Shown piece by piece: positions 1 to 8,700 of a DNA stretch of 64,000 bases. The notes beneath the pieces were generated by a model that was not told the DNA's origin, searched no databases, and saw nothing but the letters and a program-made list of their open reading frames with translations. Both the position numbers and the translations under genes were made by a program. This stretch comes from Lachnospiraceae bacterium G11. GTDB lineage: Bacteria > Bacillota > Clostridia > Lachnospirales > Lachnospiraceae. The stretch's first letter is position 1; each line of letters opens with the position of its first letter. The stretch lies in assembly GCA_900103495.1 (NCBI GenBank), contig FMWZ01000016.1, positions 42,674 to 106,673 of the forward strand, in the 5' to 3' direction.

Positions 1-1728
1 TGCGTTGGATTCAAGATGAATCTTGCCTTCCTTGTCGGTCTTGGTACCAATCTTCTTACCGTTCTTGGTGATTCCTCTTATGTACCAGTCACCGTCCCAA
101 AGTACGTCGTCACATACCTTCTTAACCTTCTCGGCAATCTTTGTATACTTCTCAACATCTGCGTCTCTCTTAAGGAACTTTGCAAGATCAAGGAAGTTAT
201 CAAGAGCCCAGTAATGAAGGAATGAAACCATTGCGGATTCTCCTCCGCCAAGGTTAAGGCAGTCGTTCCAGTCGGCTCTTAAGCCCTTACAGATACCTGT
301 GGCACCAACCTGCTCGGTTGAGAAATCAAGAATCTTTGTAAGATGCTCGTAAACCGTTCCTCTTCCACCATCGCAGTAGCTGATTTCTTTGTCGATGAAA
401 TCATATTCACCTGTCTCACGAACATAGTGAACAACACTTGTTACAAGCCATAATGCGTCATCTGCACAGGCATGCTTTAAGCTGTGTACTCTGTCGGACT
501 TTGCAGTGGGAATAACTGTAGGTGAATCGAACTCTTCCTCGTCATTTCCCTCCTCAAACCATGCGGGGTCGAAAAGGTGAAGTCCGTATCCCGTGGTGGT
601 AAGGCCTCTCATAAGCTCTATGAGACGCTGTTTACACTTTGCAGGGTTGGAATGAGGTATTGTCATGGCATCCTGTGCCGTATCTCTGTAACCAAGTCCT
701 GTTCTTCCGCCAACCTCAATGAAGGATGCGAATCTTGAGAACATGACATTGATTTCGGACTGGTAAAGTGTCCAAGTGTTAATAAGGGTGTTCATGCCCT
801 CATTAGGAGTCTTAATCTGGAGCTTACTACATTTATTCTCCCAGAATGCTTTAAGGTCTTCATAAGCCTGATCAACGGCTTTAAGGTCCATATACTTTGC
901 TCTGATTCTGGCACCCTCTTTACGGTTGCCTTCGCCAAGCATAAATACGAATCTTACCTTCTCACCGGGCTTAATAGTAAATGCCTTGGTGAGAGTACCG
1001 CAGTGGTTGTTTCCCTTCTCGTAGGAACCTGAGCACTTGCCGTTAATAACTGCAACAGGGTTATCCTCGGTGTGGTATAAGCCTATGAAGGAATCTCTCA
1101 AGCAGTCAAAACCGTCGGGATCGAAATTGGCAGTAAAGAACTGGTATCCGTCGGGTTCATAGAAAAGGTCATGCTCGATAATGCCGTTCTCATATGAAGA
1201 ACCGGCGCAATATAAACTCATCTGGAAATTCTGATTATCGATATTAATTGAGTGATATGAAAACTCACAATAGGAGAAAACATCCAAGGTTCTTGTCTTG
1301 TCAGTCTTATTCTCAAGTGTGACATCCCAAAGCTCAACCGCCTCTCCGAGAGGAATTGTAAGCCTCTGGCTGGCCTTGATACCCTTGTAATCGCACTCGT
1401 ATACCGTATAGCTCATTCCATGACGGCATGTATACTTGGCCTCATCCAGGCTCTTGCCTACAGGCTGCCAGGAAATGGTCCAGTAATCTCCGTCTTCCTT
1501 ATCTCTTAAGTATACATAGTGACCGGGGCGATCCATGGGGATAGCGTTGCCGCGGAACCTTGTTATTCTGTGAAATTCGGGGCTCTTATAGAACATATAG
1601 CCGCCGGCTGTATGATTGACTACTGCACATGTATCCTCAACTCCAAGATAGTTGGTCCAGGATGTAGGCAGATCAACTCTGTCAATCACGTATTCTCGCA
1701 TTTCATTATCGAAATGTCCGTATTGCAT
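1..1728 (-). CDS. GH94 disaccharide phosphorylase, N,N'-diacetylchitobiose-phosphorylase-like (3' end outside window)
   Basis: The first 576 codons of a glycoside hydrolase family 94 phosphorylase; the C-terminus lies beyond base 1. GH94 enzymes split beta-linked disaccharides with phosphate in the cytoplasm, giving a sugar 1-phosphate. I translated the frame by hand. It opens with MQYGHFDNEMREYVI and contains the family blocks DRPGHYVYLRD, GGRTGLGYRDTAQDA and RADWNDCLNLGGGES; the last holds the expected catalytic Asp. These blocks resemble remembered Vibrio chitobiose phosphorylase more than the shorter insert pattern of classical cellobiose phosphorylases, so chitobiose is the better substrate guess, but cellobiose is not excluded. 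The phosphate-binding C-terminal residues are not visible. The start at 1728 follows an AGGAGG ribosome binding site. It is absent from simple stop-to-stop lists because it runs off the window. Confidence 0.88.
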   Translation of the reverse strand, partial: MQYGHFDNEMREYVIDRVDLPTSWTNYLGVEDTCAVVNHTAGGYMFYKSPEFHRITRFRGNAIPMDRPGHYVYLRDKEDGDYWTISWQPVGKSLDEAKYTCRHGMSYTVYECDYKGIKASQRLTIPLGEAVELWDVTLENKTDKTRTLDVFSYCEFSYHSINIDNQNFQMSLYCAGSSYENGIIEHDLFYEPDGYQFFTANFDPDGFDCLRDSFIGLYHTEDNPVAVINGKCSGSYEKGNNHCGTLTKAFTIKPGEKVRFVFMLGEGNRKEGARIRAKYMDLKAVDQAYEDLKAFWENKCSKLQIKTPNEGMNTLINTWTLYQSEINVMFSRFASFIEVGGRTGLGYRDTAQDAMTIPHSNPAKCKQRLIELMRGLTTTGYGLHLFDPAWFEEGNDEEEFDSPTVIPTAKSDRVHSLKHACADDALWLVTSVVHYVRETGEYDFIDKEISYCDGGRGTVYEHLTKILDFSTEQVGATGICKGLRADWNDCLNLGGGESAMVSFLHYWALDNFLDLAKFLKRDADVEKYTKIAEKVKKVCDDVLWDGDWYIRGITKNGKKIGTKTDKEGKIHLESNA

Positions 1729-1783
1729 ATTTGTCTCCTCCTCTTAGGCACAATAAAAGTTATAAAACCTTACTCTAAATAAA

Positions 1784-1789
1784 ATTATA
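1784..1789 (-). promoter_or_regulatory. -10 element upstream of GH94 gene
   Basis: A perfect TATAAT on the minus strand, about 55 bases upstream of the GH94 start codon. The -35 region 17-18 bases further upstream is weak (TACGAA-like), so an activator may be needed. Confidence 0.4.
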
Positions 1790-1858
1790 TTGGCCTAAAA
1801 GGAGAATTCGTATTGCTATTTATGTCATTTTTTGAAAAATCTTGGCGTCTTTTGCATT

Positions 1859-3163
1859 TTAATACGTCCAGTCCCTCGCCGCATGGACTACAAATCTTCT
1901 TCCGGTGGAGCCGTTACAGGTGGACATGGTAAGAATTCCCTGGCTGTATTCGGGCTTCAATTCGCTCTGCACCGCGGAACGCTTAACCATCTTCTCAAAT
2001 ACCGGCTCAAATTCTTCTATTGTCTGGTAAAATATGTTGTATATCTCATCAGCCGCATCCACGTTGTAGTAGGAGAAGATATCATACTTCATGACTTTAT
2101 CCAGGGTATAAATATATACACTTGGATGTTCCTTAAGATAATCCTCCTCCTGCTCGTACTTATGCAAGCCTCCGAACATTGTTCCCACTCTCATATTGTG
2201 GCCGTAGAGTATCTGATATATCTCGCTGAAGTTAATGTTATTGTAGGCAGTAAGGAAAATGGCTCCCGAGCTGTTAACCTCACCATTATAAGCATGGCTT
2301 AAGTAGAATTCATCATCTTCACCCTGCATAATGGGATAGTTAATCTTCGTTCCGGGAATCGTTATGAAACCTATAAGATCGGGATAGGTCACGTGAAGCT
2401 TGTTAATTCTCTTAAGAATAACCTCATCTCTGTATTTGGGATCAACGGCACTGTCCTCTATATCCACAGTCTCATTTGTGGTCTCATCAAGGGTTACCAT
2501 CTCCTCAAAGTCATCATAGATTACATTGGCTCTGTGGTAGCTTAAGTATCCGTATGTAAGGTAAATAAGAGCCCCTACTACCAAAAGGCTTCCGCCGATA
2601 ATCAAAAGATTGTCCCCTGACTTTGGTTTCTTTTTTGATTCCTTTATTTCTTCTGCTCCTGTCTGATTCTTAGGGGCATTGTCCCTTGCCAGGATTCCGG
2701 CTCCAAGCCACATAAGTATGCACACAAGAATAACGCAGAAGGCCGAAAGCAATCCCCTGGTTGTTCCCACATAGTCAGACACCTTGGCAAGATAAGGCAC
2801 ATAGAATACCACCTTACCCACCAGCTGTCCAAATAATACAGGATTGGGGTCCTCAGTATTATTCGCATCACCCTTTGTAACGAACTTATCGCCCTCGATA
2901 CCGATAACCCTATGGGTTACAGACTCTTCACCACGACCGGTTCTGTAGGTGATAACGTCATCAATCTTAATACTTGATGCCTCAACACTCTTGACATACA
3001 CCACGCCCCCAACATTATATTGGGGTGACATACTTTCCGTCATGATTCCGTATAACTTGATGCCAAATACCTTCGGCACTGTCAGCGGAATGAGGGTAAG
3101 GATGATTAATACTATTATTATTGTCGCTATTGTACTGATTAGTTTAGATATTGTTTTCTTCAT
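1859..3163 (-). CDS. Fusion protein: SipW-type signal peptidase I + class B sortase
   Basis: One 434-residue chain carries two membrane-bound processing enzymes. Residues 1-160 are an S26B (SipW/ER-type) signal peptidase: an N-terminal membrane helix, the catalytic Ser in TESMSP (Ser44), His in VTHRV (His84, replacing the Lys of bacterial SPases), Asp in TKGDANN (Asp99), and a second helix near 138-158. After a charged linker and a third helix (about 185-205), residues 210-434 form a class B sortase with the catalytic His in YGHN (His322), Cys in TMSTC (Cys416) and Arg in GRRFVVHA (Arg422/423). All catalytic residues of both enzymes are present, so both are probably active. It lies downstream of two TasA-like genes, its likely SPase substrates. 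Two anchor-type surface proteins at 13.0-14.8 kb are candidate sortase substrates. No frameshift or internal start explains the fusion. Confidence 0.92.
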   Translation of the reverse strand: MKKTISKLISTIATIIIVLIILTLIPLTVPKVFGIKLYGIMTESMSPQYNVGGVVYVKSVEASSIKIDDVITYRTGRGEESVTHRVIGIEGDKFVTKGDANNTEDPNPVLFGQLVGKVVFYVPYLAKVSDYVGTTRGLLSAFCVILVCILMWLGAGILARDNAPKNQTGAEEIKESKKKPKSGDNLLIIGGSLLVVGALIYLTYGYLSYHRANVIYDDFEEMVTLDETTNETVDIEDSAVDPKYRDEVILKRINKLHVTYPDLIGFITIPGTKINYPIMQGEDDEFYLSHAYNGEVNSSGAIFLTAYNNINFSEIYQILYGHNMRVGTMFGGLHKYEQEEDYLKEHPSVYIYTLDKVMKYDIFSYYNVDAADEIYNIFYQTIEEFEPVFEKMVKRSAVQSELKPEYSQGILTMSTCNGSTGRRFVVHAARDWTY

Positions 3164-3185
3164 ATATCCTATTATACAGCAAAAC

Positions 3186-3205
3186 GGCTCGAGTTACCTC
3201 GAGCC
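3186..3205 (-). terminator. Hairpin between tasA-like gene and sip-sortase fusion gene
   Basis: An 8-bp perfect stem (GGCTCGAG/CTCGAGCC) with a TTAC/GTAA loop. On the minus strand it is followed by only four Ts. It sits between the stop of the gene at 3239 and the start at 3163, so it could be a partial terminator that lowers expression of the processing enzyme relative to the structural proteins. Confidence 0.65.
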
Positions 3206-3238
3206 ATTTTTGTATGTTTGTTTAAACTCTATTAGTCA

Positions 3239-3904
3239 TTAACCAATGGGTTCAACAGCAGGGGTGTTGTATTCCTGAATCTGATTGTTACCAAGGTTCC
3301 ATGAAGTAATCATGTCGTTATCACCCTTAACAATCATACCATCTTCAAGATACTTAGCCTGAATTGCTTCAGCAACCAAATTGATGTTAAATCCCTGATT
3401 AGCTACGTTATTATCCCATTCAACAGGAATTGTAACTCTGTCAAAGAGGTAATATGTCTCGCCGGCATCACATACATCCTTGAAGTAGAAATATCCATCC
3501 TCTTCGTTATAGAACCATTTGTTAGTCTTATAATCACTGATTTCAGCTACGCTAACCTCAGGTAAAATAGCATCTGCAGTCTCAGCATTAAGCCACTCGA
3601 AGTCCGCTTTAACTCTGATGTAGCATTCCTGACTTTCATCAGAAACTTCAACACTAACTGTTTTTGAAACAACTTCACCGGGAACTACATTTGCAAACTC
3701 AAGACCTGTCTCATCTTCTTTCCAGGTTCCTGCTGTTCCCATTCTATCGCTGGTAGCCTCATTGAGTGTAATATCAACAGCGCCCATAACAACTGTATTG
3801 TTCTTGCTGTCCTGATCTGTGAAGTATGCAAGAGTTGCTCCAACTCCAACTGCGCCTACAAGGCAAAGAGCAACAAGCATTGTAATTAAACTTTTCTTGT
3901 TCAT
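3239..3904 (-). CDS. TasA/camelysin (CalY)-like exported protein, SipW-dependent
   Basis: A 221-residue exported protein. It has the SipW-type signal peptide KKSLITML... ending GATLAYFTD, then the family motif NNTVVMGAVDI, and a beta-rich body with an EVSDESQECYIRVKADFEW block typical of TasA/CalY. TasA relatives assemble into surface fibres or act as surface proteases; no protease motif is visible here, so a structural subunit is likelier. It follows a paralogue (3946-4518) by 41 bases and precedes the sip-sortase fusion gene. The start has an AAGGAG site 8 bases upstream. There is no C-terminal membrane helix or sorting signal. Confidence 0.85.
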   Translation of the reverse strand: MNKKSLITMLVALCLVGAVGVGATLAYFTDQDSKNNTVVMGAVDITLNEATSDRMGTAGTWKEDETGLEFANVVPGEVVSKTVSVEVSDESQECYIRVKADFEWLNAETADAILPEVSVAEISDYKTNKWFYNEEDGYFYFKDVCDAGETYYLFDRVTIPVEWDNNVANQGFNINLVAEAIQAKYLEDGMIVKGDNDMITSWNLGNNQIQEYNTPAVEPIG

Positions 3905-3945
3905 CGAATATTCTCCTTAACTATGAACCGTAATTAATTCCATAA

Positions 3946-4518
3946 TTAGTTGTTATTGTTGAAAATGCCAATTGCCTGAGCATCAGCATCAGCTATAGCA
4001 ATATTAGCTGCCTGAACAGCGCATGCCTTTACAGTAATAGGATCAAATCCTCCTTCAGGCTGTTCTTCGACTCCAGTAGAAACTGTTACAGTTGTGAAAA
4101 CAGTTAACGCCTGATTCTTTGTGCACACAGCGTCATCTCCACTCTTGTATCTAAAAATGTTATCAGCTACTTTTACCCAATCGCTGCTCATATTTGTCTT
4201 AAGAGTGTCATTATCTCCTGTAACCTTAACATATACATAGCAATCATTAGAATCAGAAGCAACGGTAACTACGGGAATCTTACCAACAACGTCACCAGGC
4301 TGAAGGTTTTCGAACTTAAAACCATCCTCTGTTGCTGTAACAGTTGCAGCTGTACCGTTAGCATCAGCTGTCTCTGTTAAATCAATGTCAACATCACCAA
4401 CTTTGAATGTGTTAATCTTAACGTCTGTTGAATCTGTTAAGTAAGCAAGTGTTGCTCCAACACCTACAGCAGCTACTAATACAAGTGCTACTAACATTGT
4501 GATTAAACTTTTTTTCAT
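3946..4518 (-). CDS. TasA/camelysin (CalY)-like exported protein, first gene of transcript
   Basis: A 190-residue paralogue of the next gene, with an almost identical signal peptide (MKKSLITMLVALVLVAAVG, then GATLAYLTD) and the TasA-type motif INTFKVGDVDIDL. I place the start at 4518 (MKKSLIT) rather than at an ATG at 4587, because the longer form adds a charged leader and would begin upstream of the transcript start predicted from the promoter at 4567-4600. An AAAGGAG site lies 10 bases upstream of the chosen ATG; a second ATG at 4527 (MLKMKKS) is possible. SipW-type peptidases encoded on both sides are its probable processing enzymes. The C-terminus ends IGIFNNNN, without an anchor. Confidence 0.85.
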   Translation of the reverse strand: MKKSLITMLVALVLVAAVGVGATLAYLTDSTDVKINTFKVGDVDIDLTETADANGTAATVTATEDGFKFENLQPGDVVGKIPVVTVASDSNDCYVYVKVTGDNDTLKTNMSSDWVKVADNIFRYKSGDDAVCTKNQALTVFTTVTVSTGVEEQPEGGFDPITVKACAVQAANIAIADADAQAIGIFNNNN

Positions 4519-4566
4519 TTTAAGCATTCTCCTTTTGTGTTTTCCTTTGTGTTTTGGTACTTTTTT

Positions 4567-4600
4567 ATCATAAAACCCCACGGTCACATGGTGGTCATAT
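4567..4600 (-). promoter_or_regulatory. SARP-type promoter P1 (direct heptamer repeats + -10)
   Basis: Read on the minus strand: ATATGAC, 4 bases, ATGTGAC, 10 bases, TATGAT. The two heptamers (4594-4600 and 4583-4589) are 11 bp apart, one helical turn, and cover the place where a -35 box would be. The same spacing recurs at 10614-10647 and 15552-15585. It would start the transcript of the two tasA-like genes about 40 bases upstream of the first start codon. Confidence 0.75.
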
Positions 4601-4612
4601 GCATTTAATTAG

Positions 4613-5125
4613 TTACTCTTCTTTTGTCCCCTTCTTATCCCCATCTTTTGACAATACATTCGGTAAGAATGTAAGAAGAATCAGGATAAATAGGAGTCCG
4701 CATATGCAAGCAATTCCAAGGGGAGTTTTTATGTACATAACTACATATCCCGCATAGGGAAGTTTGCTTTTTGCATGTCCTACTACTTTTTCATAGGGAA
4801 CGGGACTTCCGTCCTCTACATTATTGGCATCACCCTTCGTTGTAAACTGCTTGTTGTTCTTGTCGTTCTTAACAACTCTGTGAGTTACCATTGTGTCACC
4901 TTCAAGCTGATAGGTGATAATCTGCCCCGGTGTAATGGTTGCGGGATCAACTTCCTCTGTGATAACTATCGAGCCAACGGGAATCTCGGGCTCCATACTT
5001 CCTGACAAAACTGCGAAGGTCTTCATCCCAAGGACTCTGGGAACTATCAGATACAACGCCAATACAGCAAGTGCAATAATAATCAGGATGTTGATAAAGC
5101 TACAGATTTTCTTAAAAACTTTCAT
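4613..5125 (-). CDS. sipW: Signal peptidase I, SipW (S26B) type
   Basis: A 170-residue membrane signal peptidase of the SipW/ER type. It cleaves the signal peptides of TasA-like precursors outside the membrane. Catalytic Ser43 lies in LSGSMEPE, His82 in VTHRV and Asp99 in TKGDANN. Transmembrane helices are at about 10-30 and 130-155, and the tail is charged. The Ser/His dyad with no Lys is the SipW signature. It lies directly downstream of a TasA-like gene and of the VWA adhesin, 30 bases after the former, so it is probably on the transcript from P2. It is a stand-alone counterpart of the SPase half of the fusion at 1859-3163; the two differ enough to have different clients. Confidence 0.93.
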   Translation of the reverse strand: MKVFKKICSFINILIIIALAVLALYLIVPRVLGMKTFAVLSGSMEPEIPVGSIVITEEVDPATITPGQIITYQLEGDTMVTHRVVKNDKNNKQFTTKGDANNVEDGSPVPYEKVVGHAKSKLPYAGYVVMYIKTPLGIACICGLLFILILLTFLPNVLSKDGDKKGTKEE

Positions 5126-5154
5126 TTCTCTTTCCTCTCGTGTTATGGGTTATA

Positions 5155-5697
5155 TTATTTGAGGCCGTAAGCGGTCCAAATAGTATTATAATTTCTTTCA
5201 ACCCCTGTCTCAAGAGAGAGCGAAGCCTGTACAGCTTCCTGATACACTATTACATCAAAGTCTTTAAATTCTTCTGTTGCTACTCCATTTACAATCCAAT
5301 TGTTTGGAAGAATCACCTGTTCAAAAAGGTTTGTGGTTGAAGCATCCGGAGCTACAGGTGTCTCATAATAGTAGTAATCTCCGACCTGCTTCCATCCGGT
5401 TCCGATACTTCCAAGGGTAATTCCGGCATCTGCAGGTGAGATCTCAACTCTTGCTCTTATATAGCAATCATTCTTTCCCACATTCTTTATGCTGGGTTTC
5501 TTATAAACCACAGAGCCGTTTAATTCCATATCCGGTTCTTCTACGATAGTTTCAACACTTCCGACCTCAAACGTGTTTTCAAGCGCTGTAGTCCTGGAAG
5601 TTAACCATGCGTATGTACCGCCAACCGATATACCAAGAACCGCTATAAATGCTGCAACTATAAGGGCGGTCTTTTTAATGTTTTTCATTTCTTTCAT
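5155..5697 (-). CDS. TasA/camelysin-like exported protein
   Basis: A 180-residue exported protein with a SipW-type signal peptide (hydrophobic core LIVAAFIAVLGISVG, cleavage near GGTYAWLTS) and the family motif ENTFEVGSVE. The body includes a KNDCYIRARVEISP block shared with its paralogues at 3239 and 3946. It starts 14 bases after the VWA adhesin stop with a strong AAGGAGG site, and is followed by sipW, so adhesin, subunit and peptidase form one operon. It has no C-terminal anchor. Its role as a minor fibre subunit or fibre-to-adhesin adaptor is inference from context. Confidence 0.82.
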   Translation of the reverse strand: MKEMKNIKKTALIVAAFIAVLGISVGGTYAWLTSRTTALENTFEVGSVETIVEEPDMELNGSVVYKKPSIKNVGKNDCYIRARVEISPADAGITLGSIGTGWKQVGDYYYYETPVAPDASTTNLFEQVILPNNWIVNGVATEEFKDFDVIVYQEAVQASLSLETGVERNYNTIWTAYGLK

Positions 5698-5711
5698 TTT
5701 CTTCCGCCTCC

Positions 5712-8700
5712 TTAGTTACTGCCTTTTTTCTTGTTGAAACTAATTGTTCCGTCTTCGTTCTTGGTGATTGAGTTTACAACCACATCTTTATCAGCAAAAG
5801 CTTTCTGCTTAACGGGTTTATTGGTAAATGAGAAATTACCAGTGTCGTTTCTCGAACTAATGAGAACCGGTTTGTCGCCATCACTTGAAGTAAGTTCCCA
5901 ACCAGCGGTTTTAAGTTCCTCAACTGTGTAAGTACCCTTACCAAGCTTGTCAAATGTAACTGACTTGGTTCCGGTTGCAAAATCATCGAAGTAAATTACC
6001 TTGGTCTGAACAACCTGTCCATCTTTCTTAAGATTGAATGTGAAGATGGGCTGTCCATCATATTTAAGCTTCTTCTCAGCTTCAGTAACGTTGATGGTCT
6101 TGGTTACTGTGATTTTGCCGTTAAGAACCGTAATAGTATAAGTTCCTTTGACAGTTGTCTGCTCAACCTTAAGTTTTCCCTCATTGGTAGGCTGCAAGAT
6201 TACTTTTCCGTAATATACAGTATCTTTAACCGGAGCCTCCAAGGTCATATCAGTAATCTCTTCTGTACAAGCCTCATCTCGGTACCACTTCACATCTCTG
6301 TCAGACTGGAAGAAAGAAAAGTCGTTATAAGCACCGGTGTTAATCATGGCTTTCTTTACGACCTCATCTCTTCCGTTAATCCAGTAATCGGCAAGAGATT
6401 CACCGAGGAAGATTGTCTCCGTTTCAGCCCCGGGGGTTACTACGCAGTTTACATCAACCTTAGGGCTCTCAGGGAAATTCTTCTCAATAGTCTTTTCTGG
6501 ATCATTCGGATCTGGAGCTGATACCTTATAAAGGTTGTTTGTAGGAACTACATTTCCTCCGGCAAAAGTATCTTTAGCTCTAACCACAAAGCTTCTAGTT
6601 ACTTTATTTACTTCTTCAGTTGTCTCGAGGCCAGTCCACTTAACATACTGAAGTCCGCCTTCTGTGTAACCAACCTCAGCGCCTGCTGCTCTTACTGCTT
6701 CAACATCAGCAATTTCAAAGTAAGGAGTGAGCACATCATATAACTCTATATCTTTTGCAGCACCGGGAATGGTTTTGGTCTCTGTTTCTTCTATGACCTC
6801 TTCGTATATATTCTTAAAGTTTGATGCCATTTCGCTGGCATTCTTTCCTTCAAAAACATGTGCGCTGTCTGTTGCAATCTTATTTAAGAAGCTCTTTTCA
6901 TAACTTCCCATTCCGACGCAATAGATTTTAACTCCTCGATTCTTTAATAAAGTAGCATTTGCTTGAGCTTTATTATCATGATCAGAAGTATTTTTATACT
7001 TTCCATCAGAACCCGGGTAGTTCTTTCCATCTGTGAAATAAACTACATATGTGTTCTCATAATCTTTTCCTGTTGCAGGAAGAATACTGCTCTCAATTAT
7101 CTTTAAGCCTTCGTTTGGTCTGGTTCCGCTTCCACTTGTAGGCAAGCTAACCTTGGAAATGATTCCCTCTCGATTGCTGTCACTGATAGTAGTAAGAGGA
7201 ACCAGTACACTTGCATCATTCTGGAAAGAAACAACTGCTACCTCTGCACCTTTATCAAGTCCCCTGATGAATTCTTTAGTCTGACCTTCTAATGCCTTCA
7301 GGGAACTGTTTGTAAGTTTTCCACTTCCGGTTCCGTCTCTCATTGAAGAGCTTGCATCCAAAAGGAATACAACTCTTGCAGGTTTATCAATATCTCCCTG
7401 TCCAGGTATAGTTTTTGTTACCTTGTATCTTGATTCAGCAGAAAGTGTTATTGTATAGGTTCTGTCTGTCCAACTTAACTCATCTGCACTCTTATCGGGT
7501 ATAAGAACGAGGTCGTATCCCTTAACAATAATCTTATACTCAGCTTCTTTTACTGCCTCGCGCTGGTGATTTTCAAGCTCCCTATCCATATAGTAATAGG
7601 TGCCATCCTGAGTCATTGCCGATCCAACCTGTGACTGAGCATTTGCTCCCGTTGTCTTGGGAACAGCTTCAACAACAACATAGTATGTTGTATCTTCTTC
7701 AGGAGCTTCCTTCTTCATATTTTCAAGGGAGATTTCCTCTTGATGATTCTTATCCCTGTAGAACTTGATTACTACATCGGCGTAATCAGAAGACTTGGCA
7801 GTTGTGAATCTGGGATCCTTAGGCTCTTCGCCCTCTTCACCCACTTCAGCCTCCTGCTCCTCAGGATTCCAAACCTTAGCCAAGTGCTTTTCAATGTACT
7901 CTTCAAGAGTCTGACCACGCTTGATGGTATCTTCCTGGTCATTCGCATCAACTTCACCTTTAACATTAACTAAAGGTGATGTTGCTGTTTTGGTTACATT
8001 GTTTAATGAAACTGTCAATGTTCCATTGGTGGGAACTACGTTACCACCGGCAAAGTCTTCTTTTGCCTTAACATATACTTCATAAGTGGTGGTGCCACCT
8101 ACTGTAAGTTCAGCTTCATTCCAAGTGATTGCATTTTCAGAGATAGAAGCACCATCATAATATGCGCTTAAGGCTGCCGAATCTACGCTTCCATCTGGTG
8201 TACAAACCTCGAAGTGTGAATCTATCTCGTCAACAATTCTTCCCTTTACCTTCTCCGCGATATCACTGGAAATACCCTTCATGGCATTTACCAACTGATT
8301 AGCCTGATTGCAAAGGAACAGATGTCCATCACCTTCAGAAGCTACTCTGGATAAAACTCCACCTGTTGTTTTTAACCCTACGGAATATATCTCAACACCG
8401 GATCCTTGTAACAATGTTGAAAACAGTTTCTCTCTATCCGCGTTTCCATCAGAATCACCATCCGCGAAGAAAACAATCTTACAATCCTTGTTATCCTCAT
8501 ACCAGTGGTAATAGGAGTCTAATGTCTTCTCAAAAGCACTTCCGGGATATGTGGCTGTGTGATGAGAAGGCGCCATACTTGCAATGGCGTTTTCGATGGC
8601 AGCATCGTTTGTTCCTATGGTCTTGAATCCATTTGAAACATCAGTGTCGTCATCATTAAACTTTATAAACTCAACTTTTGTTCCTTCCGGCAGATTGCTG

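Noticed and set aside
1832..2302. A 156-residue open frame on the plus strand
   Set aside because: It lies wholly opposite the well-supported sip-sortase fusion gene and has no family features.
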